Origin: an uncultured Clostridia bacterium
Lineage (GTDB): Bacteria > Bacillota > Clostridia > Christensenellales > UBA1242
NCBI GenBank assembly: GCA_937895935.1
Contig: CALBKX010000018.1
Coordinates: forward strand, 1 to 58,201
Length of the DNA stretch: 58,201 nt
Reading direction: 5' to 3'
Shown: one piece after another, positions 52,784-58,201 of the stretch
Position numbering within the stretch: position 1 is the first letter of the stretch
How the letters are laid out: every line of letters begins with the position of its first letter
Notes under the pieces: model-generated
What the model was told of the DNA's origin: nothing
The model's input: only the letters and a program-made list of their open reading frames with translations
The model's database searches: none
Program-made: the position numbers and the translations under genes

Positions 52784-54592
52784 TTAATCTAATATTGCTT
52801 TAATACGCCTTACACCAGAAGAAGAGGATTCCTCTTTTATAATTTTAAAATGGTGAAGTTCTTTTGTGTTTTTAGCATGTGGTCCACAGCATATTTCTTT
52901 TGATAGCGATCCAATTGTATATACTGTAACAATATCTCCATATCTATCATCAAAAACACCAAGTGCACCGATTTCGTGGGCTTTTGCAGGAGTAAGTTCT
53001 TCACAAGTTACAGGAATTTCTGCTTTTATTGCTTCATTTACAAAATCTTCAACTTTTTTTATTTCTTCTTCGGTTAATTTATGGTCACAATTAAAATCGA
53101 AACGTAAACGTTCTGGAGTAATATTTGAACCTTTTTGCCTTATATCTGCACTTACATATTTTTGCAATCCCGCTTGCATAAGGTGAGTTGCTGTGTGAAG
53201 GCGAGCAGTTTCTACGCTTGCATCACTTAATCCACCTTTAAATTTTTGTTCGCTTCCTTGTTTAGATTTTTCTTGATGTTCTGCAAACAATTGTTTGAAG
53301 TTTGAAGTGTCAACGTCAATACCACGTTCGCGAGCAATTTCTTCAGTCATTTCAATTGGGAAACCATATGTTTCATAAAGATTAAACGCAGTTTTACCAG
53401 TAATTTTTCTTTCAACTACTGCATTTGGGTCAGTTCTTCTTAAAAATTCTTGTTTTCTTTCAAAACCATTAATTATTTTATCAAATTCTTTAAGTCCATT
53501 TTCCAAAGTTTTATTAAATTTATTTTTTTCTTCCATAAAGACATTTTTAATTGTTTGTTCATTCTTTAAAATTTCAGGGTAGTAATTTTTAAATTGGTCA
53601 ACAATTATGTCAATTATGCCGTTTTCAAAATTTGTTGAAGTATCAATTTCAATACTTTTTGCAAAACGAATGACACGTCTTATAAGACGTCTTAAAATAT
53701 AACCTTGGTCAGTGTTTGATGGGACAATTCCAGCATCATCGCCAGCAATCATAACAATAGCACGCATATGGTCGGCAATTACACGCATTGGTTTTTTGTG
53801 GTCAGAATAGTTTTTGTTACTTAATTTTTCAATTTCTTTTATTATAGGTTGCCAGATTTCAGTTAAATAGTTATCATCTAATCCATCAAGTACAGCGGTA
53901 GTGCGTTCAACACCCATACCAGTGTCAACGTTCTTTTGTTTTAATTGCACAAATTCGCCACTTTCTAAATGATTAAATTGCATAAAAACATTGTTCCAAA
54001 TTTCCATCCAGCGTTTGTCGCTAGGGTCAAAAACTTTTGGGGCAGGAGTTTCATTATCAATCCAATAAAACATTTCCGTGTCACTTCCGCAAGGTCCAAA
54101 TTGTTCCATACTTGGCCACCAGTTATCCTCAGCAGGTAAAAAAGCAATTCTATCTCTGCTTACACCTTGAGCCTCCCATAATGATGCACTTTCTTCATCA
54201 GCGGGTACATATTCATTTCCAGCAAAAACAGTAAACGCTAAACGATTAATATCAAGGTTTAAAACTTTTGTTAAAAACTCAAAACTCCAAGAAATCGCTT
54301 CTTTTTTAAAATAATCGCCCAAACTCCAATTGCCTAACATTTCAAAAAAAGTATGGTGATAGTTGTCGCCAACTTCATCCAAATCAGTGAGTCTAAAACA
54401 TTTTTGAAAATCACATAATCTTGTACCTAATGGATGCTTTGCACCAAGTAGATAAGGAACTAAAGGTTGCATACCTGCGGTATTAAATAAACAAGTTGGG
54501 TCATTTTCTGGAACAACACTACTGCTAGGTATTTGTTTATGCCCTTTGCTAACAAAAAAATTAATATATAAGTCTTTAATATTTTCTTTCAT
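52784..54592 (-). CDS. alaS: Alanine-tRNA ligase, short form
   Basis: Charges tRNA-Ala. The class II core (SSSVVPENDPTCLFNTAGMQ, motif 3 in ILRRLIRRVIRF) and the editing domain with its zinc site (HTATH near residue 467 and CCGPH near 569) are complete. At 602 residues it stops right after the editing domain and lacks the DHHA1/C-Ala region that gives most bacterial AlaRS about 870 residues. No C-Ala gene is nearby, and the terminal codons look natural rather than broken. It probably works as a naturally short, perhaps monomeric, enzyme. Confidence 0.92.
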   Translation of the reverse strand: MKENIKDLYINFFVSKGHKQIPSSSVVPENDPTCLFNTAGMQPLVPYLLGAKHPLGTRLCDFQKCFRLTDLDEVGDNYHHTFFEMLGNWSLGDYFKKEAISWSFEFLTKVLNLDINRLAFTVFAGNEYVPADEESASLWEAQGVSRDRIAFLPAEDNWWPSMEQFGPCGSDTEMFYWIDNETPAPKVFDPSDKRWMEIWNNVFMQFNHLESGEFVQLKQKNVDTGMGVERTTAVLDGLDDNYLTEIWQPIIKEIEKLSNKNYSDHKKPMRVIADHMRAIVMIAGDDAGIVPSNTDQGYILRRLIRRVIRFAKSIEIDTSTNFENGIIDIIVDQFKNYYPEILKNEQTIKNVFMEEKNKFNKTLENGLKEFDKIINGFERKQEFLRRTDPNAVVERKITGKTAFNLYETYGFPIEMTEEIARERGIDVDTSNFKQLFAEHQEKSKQGSEQKFKGGLSDASVETARLHTATHLMQAGLQKYVSADIRQKGSNITPERLRFDFNCDHKLTEEEIKKVEDFVNEAIKAEIPVTCEELTPAKAHEIGALGVFDDRYGDIVTVYTIGSLSKEICCGPHAKNTKELHHFKIIKEESSSSGVRRIKAILD

Positions 54593-54894
54593 ATTTTTTC
54601 TCCAATAAAAAATTAACCTTATTATATCACCATAACTTCAAAAAAAGCAACAAATATCTACAAATGGCAATGTCTAATTGTTTTAAAAGAAACAGCAAAA
54701 AAACTACATAAATTCGTTTTTTTGCTATTTAAAAATCAAGATTAATTTTATGTGAAATATACCTGTTGACCGCAAGAGAAATATGTTTAAAATTTCTTTT
54801 AGAATTTGATAAATTAATCATAGTGATTTTGTTCTTTTTTAGTTTTGTTTACTAAACAAATTAACGAAAAATCATTTTTTCAAACTCTTTTTTG
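54593..54894. other. Divergent intergenic region
   Basis: No gene is seen. An AGCAAAAAAAC/GTTTTTTTGCT hairpin at about 54707-54736 could stop transcription in either direction. The rest is AT-rich. No T-box leader is recognisable upstream of alaS. Confidence 0.5.
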
Positions 54895-54923
54895 TTGCAT
54901 TTAATTTTTCTTTAGACTACATT
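54895..54923 (+). promoter_or_regulatory. Promoter of the peptide-maturation operon
   Basis: TTGCAT (54895-54900), a 17-nt spacer and TACATT (54918-54923), then GAGGTAAC before the ATG at 54943. Confidence 0.5.
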
Positions 54924-54942
54924 ATGTTTAATGAGGTAACAT

Positions 54943-56589
54943 ATGAAAAATTGTGAAATCTTAGAAATAAAGGATAAGATTGAAAATTTTGTTTTAGATG
55001 AAACATGGGTTGGTGAATTTTTGCTAGATTGTTTTTTTAATAAGCAATTTGCTAAAAAAGCTTTAAATGCTGTAAATATGTTATCCAATATTGAAATTAA
55101 AAGTGAAGATATAGATAGGGTTTTACAGCAATTTAAAAACACTTCAAAATATTATTTTTATAAATATAAAAAGACTAATAGTATAGATGATTTAATGAAC
55201 GCAGAAACCTATTGGATGTTTATAGAACTAGCAACAAATAATTCTATTTTAACGAAAAATATACAGCAGGAATTAATAAAAATATACGGAGATAAATACT
55301 TATATAACTTAAAAAAGATAGATTCTTTGAAACAATCAATTTATTATAAAAAAAATAATGAATATTTAAATTGTGAAAAAAATTATATTTGTATAAAAAA
55401 ATGGCAGGATGTTCAACACTTATTTGTTAGTGATGGACGTTTAAATTACTTATATTCTGAGATGGATTTACATTACCCTAAATTATTAATTTCTAACACT
55501 AATTTTAATTATAAATTTACGTATTATTTAACTAAAATTCTAGACAAACAATATTCTACCATTGAAGATTATTCTAAATTGTATTTGGTACATCCTTCTT
55601 ATTGTTATAACGATTTGATAGGTGGTAAGGCATTAGGTTTGGTTAAACTTTACTCTCTCGGGTTAAATGTTCCATATGCATATTTTACTGATATCAATTC
55701 AAAAAATTTGTTAAAAATAATTGATAAAAGAAAACACTATGCAGTGAGAAGTTCTGCAAATATTGAAGATGGACAAAACAATTCTTTTGCTGGAATATTT
55801 GATTCGGTGTTAAATGTTCCTTATAAAAATTTAGAAAATGCAATGTTATATGTTGCTGATTCAATTAATTCAAAAAGAGCACTGACATATTATGAACATG
55901 TTAATTTAAAAACAAAGCCCAAAATGCATCTAATCATACAGGAATTTATTGATCCTGATATTGCTGGAGTATGGATGGGCGATAAAGCAAATTTAAATGC
56001 GGGATTGTTAGAATATGTTGAAGGCTGTGGTGAAGGTTTAGTTAGTGGAAAGAAAAATCCTACAAGATATATTTTTAAAAACAGAAATTCTGAAAATAGT
56101 TTACAAAGTATTTTATCTATGAAAATGGTAGATGTTCAAAATAAGTTACATGCTGCTAGCGATATTGAATGGTGCTATAAAAATGATGAACTGTATTTTC
56201 TTCAAGCGAGATATGTAACGACTGATATTGGTATGATGTTTAATCAATATGACTTTAACGAAACAGATTACAACGCGACGCCAGCCTCTCCTGGGATAGC
56301 AATTGGAAGACCGATATTATTAAATAATGTTAAAGAATTTGTGGAACCTTTGGGAGATGAAATTTTATTAACATGGTTTACAGATCCTGAATGGGTTCCA
56401 ATAATGAAAAAATTCAAAGGAGTCATTACAGCTGTAGGAGGATTTTTAAGTCACGCGGCTATAATATGTAGAGAAATGAACCTTCCATGTATCGTGGAAA
56501 TGGATAAAACAGAGTTATTTATGCTAAAAGATGCAAAAAAAATAAAAATAGATGGCTCAAATGGAAGTATAAAAATTTTGGAGAGATGA
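54943..56589 (+). CDS. PEP-synthase-like phosphotransferase with novel N-terminus
   Basis: Residues 227-430 are a pyruvate-phosphate-dikinase-type ATP-binding domain (GGKALGLVKLYSLGL, then YAVRSSANIEDGQNNSFAGI, and DIEWCYKNDELYFLQAR). Residues 445-548 are the swivelling phosphohistidine domain with catalytic His504 in GGFLSHAAIICREMNLPC. The pair is like rifampicin phosphotransferase, which uses ATP to phosphorylate a small molecule, giving AMP and Pi. The roughly 430-residue acceptor domain of that enzyme is absent. Instead, residues 1-215 form a helical domain I do not recognise. It overlaps the radical SAM gene by 4 nt. The acceptor might be the peptide; this is inference. Confidence 0.8.
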   Translation: MKNCEILEIKDKIENFVLDETWVGEFLLDCFFNKQFAKKALNAVNMLSNIEIKSEDIDRVLQQFKNTSKYYFYKYKKTNSIDDLMNAETYWMFIELATNNSILTKNIQQELIKIYGDKYLYNLKKIDSLKQSIYYKKNNEYLNCEKNYICIKKWQDVQHLFVSDGRLNYLYSEMDLHYPKLLISNTNFNYKFTYYLTKILDKQYSTIEDYSKLYLVHPSYCYNDLIGGKALGLVKLYSLGLNVPYAYFTDINSKNLLKIIDKRKHYAVRSSANIEDGQNNSFAGIFDSVLNVPYKNLENAMLYVADSINSKRALTYYEHVNLKTKPKMHLIIQEFIDPDIAGVWMGDKANLNAGLLEYVEGCGEGLVSGKKNPTRYIFKNRNSENSLQSILSMKMVDVQNKLHAASDIEWCYKNDELYFLQARYVTTDIGMMFNQYDFNETDYNATPASPGIAIGRPILLNNVKEFVEPLGDEILLTWFTDPEWVPIMKKFKGVITAVGGFLSHAAIICREMNLPCIVEMDKTELFMLKDAKKIKIDGSNGSIKILER

Positions 56590-57920
56590 ATATTATGTTA
56601 GATTTAGATAAGAAATTAACAATTGATAAAGATTATAAAATTAGAAGAGAGAAATTTGGGGCAATATTATTCCATCGACCAACCTTAGGGATTTCTAAAA
56701 CTTCTGAGTTTGTTTTCCACATTTATAAACAAATTGATGAAAATCATTATACAGTTAATGAATTATTGGAATTGTTTGGAATTGGACGAGAAGATAGGAA
56801 TGATTTTATAAAATTTATATCTAACCTTTTAGAAGATGGCGGTTTACAATATGGAGAAGAAAGACTAGTAAAGTTTAAACAGGTTTTTGATTTTTATGAT
56901 GATAATTATGAATTTCAGGCTCCGAATATGGTTTGGTGGGATATTACATCCGCTTGTAATTTAAATTATTATTATTGCTACTCCGCTTCCGGATGTAAAA
57001 GCCCTGACGAATTAACCTTTGAGGAAACTATTAATGTAATCGATCAGTTGAGTGAAATGGGCGTTTTCTATATTTATTTCCTTGGTGGGGAACCATTTAT
57101 GAAACAACGATTTGCAGATATTATAAGATATACATACGATAATGCTGGTATGGGGGTTATGATTACAACAAATGGAACACTTATTAATGAATCAATGACT
57201 GATGTTTTATCTAAAGTTTCAAATATAAGAGTAAGCTTAGATTCAGCTGATGAAAATATTCACAATTCTATGAGAAGACGAGATTTTTCTTTTGAAAAAT
57301 GTAACAATGCTTTGAAGATTTTATCAAAAACAAATATTAATAGTTTTGGAATAAATAGCACTATAGGTCCAGATAATTTTAAAAATTTAAAAGATTTATA
57401 TGATTTGGCAAGAAGTTACAATTGTGATATTATTCAAATGATACCAGTTTGTGGTAGTGGCAGGGCAACTGATGAAGGTAAATTTTTAAGCGAAGAACAA
57501 CGTCTTAATGTTAAGAAGCAGATGAAAACTATACAAAAAGAAATCAATGAGAAAGGATATAAAACACTTTTAGATGCTCCAGAAGGTTATATAGATAAAT
57601 ATTTTGATACTATAGTTAGCGAGGAAAATGTTATACCTGATATTATGGGCTGTAGTGCTGGTAAAACTTGTTTGGCAATACAGCAAAATGGTAAAGTTGG
57701 GTTCTGCTTAATGCATAGAAATCCTATTGGTAATTTAAGAAAACAGTCTTTTAAAGAGATATTTAGAAATTCTACAAATAAAGCAAAAAATAATAAATTG
57801 TCATTTTGTATAAGCTGCAAACATAATAAAGTATGTTATGGTCCATGCATGGTAAATGGAAGTGAATGTGATTGTAATAATGAAAGAGAACTTGTGGTTA
57901 ACAAGGTCTTAAAAATTTAA
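56586..57920 (+). CDS. Radical SAM/SPASM peptide maturase-like protein
   Basis: Residues 1-95 resemble the PqqD-type peptide-recognition fold. The radical SAM domain starts near 115, with LGGEPF at 166-171. A SPASM domain (C356, C362, C374, C408, C411, C417, C421, C428, C430) binds auxiliary iron-sulfur clusters. Such proteins install crosslinks in ribosomal peptides. The cluster motif reads C124-NLN-Y128-YY-C131, so the middle of the three Cys that hold the SAM cluster is Tyr (TAT, one base from TGT). All other motifs look intact. It could be recently inactivated, a sequencing error or an unusual variant. A second possible start is the ATG at 56595. Confidence 0.85.
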   Translation: MNIMLDLDKKLTIDKDYKIRREKFGAILFHRPTLGISKTSEFVFHIYKQIDENHYTVNELLELFGIGREDRNDFIKFISNLLEDGGLQYGEERLVKFKQVFDFYDDNYEFQAPNMVWWDITSACNLNYYYCYSASGCKSPDELTFEETINVIDQLSEMGVFYIYFLGGEPFMKQRFADIIRYTYDNAGMGVMITTNGTLINESMTDVLSKVSNIRVSLDSADENIHNSMRRRDFSFEKCNNALKILSKTNINSFGINSTIGPDNFKNLKDLYDLARSYNCDIIQMIPVCGSGRATDEGKFLSEEQRLNVKKQMKTIQKEINEKGYKTLLDAPEGYIDKYFDTIVSEENVIPDIMGCSAGKTCLAIQQNGKVGFCLMHRNPIGNLRKQSFKEIFRNSTNKAKNNKLSFCISCKHNKVCYGPCMVNGSECDCNNERELVVNKVLKI

Positions 57921-57970
57921 TTTTGGATTATACACAAAAAGTGTTAATCAATATAGAAAAGGAGGTAAAC

Positions 57971-58162
57971 ATGGTTGATTCTATGTCTTTAAAGAAATGG
58001 AACGTTAAAGACTTATTCTTTAAAAGTTTCGTTGTAGTTGACACTATAGGCTGTGACAAAGAAAGAGAAAAACTAGGTGGTTTATTATTCAATAATAAAT
58101 GTGGTTGCCCTTGTTCTTGTCCATGTCCAAGTCCATGCGGATGTCCAGTTCAAAGAAAATAA
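57971..58162 (+). CDS. Cys-rich putative RiPP precursor peptide, 63 aa
   Basis: A leader of about 43 residues (MVDSMSLKKWNVKDLFFKSF..., with one Cys at 28 and a GGLLF stretch just before the core) ends in a core CGCPCSCPCPSPCGCP then VQRK. Seven Cys (44, 46, 48, 50, 52, 56, 58) alternate with Gly, Ser and Pro. The start is the ATG at 57971, six bases after a perfect AAAGGAGG; a TTG frame 48 nt upstream is not needed. It lies 50 nt after the radical SAM gene. The arrangement fits a peptide substrate of that protein. An unmodified metal-binding peptide is the alternative. Confidence 0.75.
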   Translation: MVDSMSLKKWNVKDLFFKSFVVVDTIGCDKEREKLGGLLFNNKCGCPCSCPCPSPCGCPVQRK

Positions 58163-58201
58163 AAACTCTTTGTCAACAGTCTGAAATAAAAAAAGCCTTA
58201 G

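Noticed and set aside
54593..54942. T-box leader upstream of alaS
   Set aside because: No specifier loop, no T-box consensus and no antiterminator pairing could be found in the minus-strand leader.
56586..57920. Treating the radical SAM gene as a pseudogene
   Set aside because: Only one motif residue is changed. The frame, length, SPASM cysteines and operon context are intact, so it is listed as a gene with an anomaly.
1..58201. Alternative genetic code (TGA as Trp)
   Set aside because: Several conserved genes end in TGA at the expected place (for example queH, the topoisomerase A gene and the gene at 54943), and Trp is encoded by TGG throughout.

Overview
The window is a strongly AT-rich piece of bacterial chromosome. 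Several things place it in an uncultured Bacillota, probably a Clostridia-like gut lineage. There is a large-type SRP RNA with an Alu domain. The order holB-ricT-trmN6-rsmI matches the yaa/yab cluster of Bacillus. Other pointers are RicT, QueH, a VanW/YoaR-type protein, a CwlD-like amidase and SD-rich ribosome binding sites. TGA acts as a normal stop, so this is not a recoded mollicute. I cannot place it more finely from the sequence alone.

Layout. 1-8.4 kb: secA, an unknown gene, tRNA-Arg(ACG) with a strange duplicated tail, then the holB-ricT-trmN6-rsmI operon. 8.5-12 kb: a membrane protein/lipoprotein pair and a Rho-derived protein without the ATPase motor. 12.2-22.1 kb: ftsH, queH, lepB, recF, mnmE, a perfect 298-bp tandem duplication, a VanW-type protein (minus strand) and rpsF-ssb-rpsR. 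22.9-29.1 kb: a glycan module with a membrane GT2, a CofD-like/HAD fusion, a nucleotidyltransferase and a divergent GT2/GT4 pair. 29.3-35.2 kb: small proteins (YjzC-like, HicB-like), tatD-rsmA, a divergent guanylate kinase and unknowns. 35.4-40.2 kb: both subunits of a type IIA topoisomerase, more topo IV-like than gyrase-like. 40.2-48.9 kb: a patchwork of regulators, unknowns, gene remnants, a pyrimidine-nucleoside phosphorylase and tRNA-Leu(CAG). 48.9-54.6 kb: HD hydrolase-truA, a secreted protein, an amidase, SRP RNA and a short AlaRS. 54.9-58.2 kb: an apparent three-gene peptide-maturation operon that runs to the window edge.

The most interesting locus is that last one. It encodes a PEP-synthase-like phosphotransferase with a novel N-terminal domain, a radical SAM/SPASM protein with a PqqD-like N-terminal region, and a 63-residue peptide whose C-terminus packs seven cysteines into 15 residues, alternating with Pro, Gly and Ser. 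This looks like a RiPP system of a kind I do not recognise. Unexpectedly, the radical SAM cluster motif reads CxxxYxxC: the middle cysteine is a tyrosine, one base away from Cys.

Other recurring themes are these. (i) Many genes seem to be transcribed without a leader: a -10 box lies 6-7 nt before the ATG and no Shine-Dalgarno is present. (ii) Rho N-terminal-like (SAP) modules are detached from any Rho ATPase. (iii) Decayed gene fragments sit in intergenic DNA. (iv) The intergenic terminators are mostly strong and often serve both strands.
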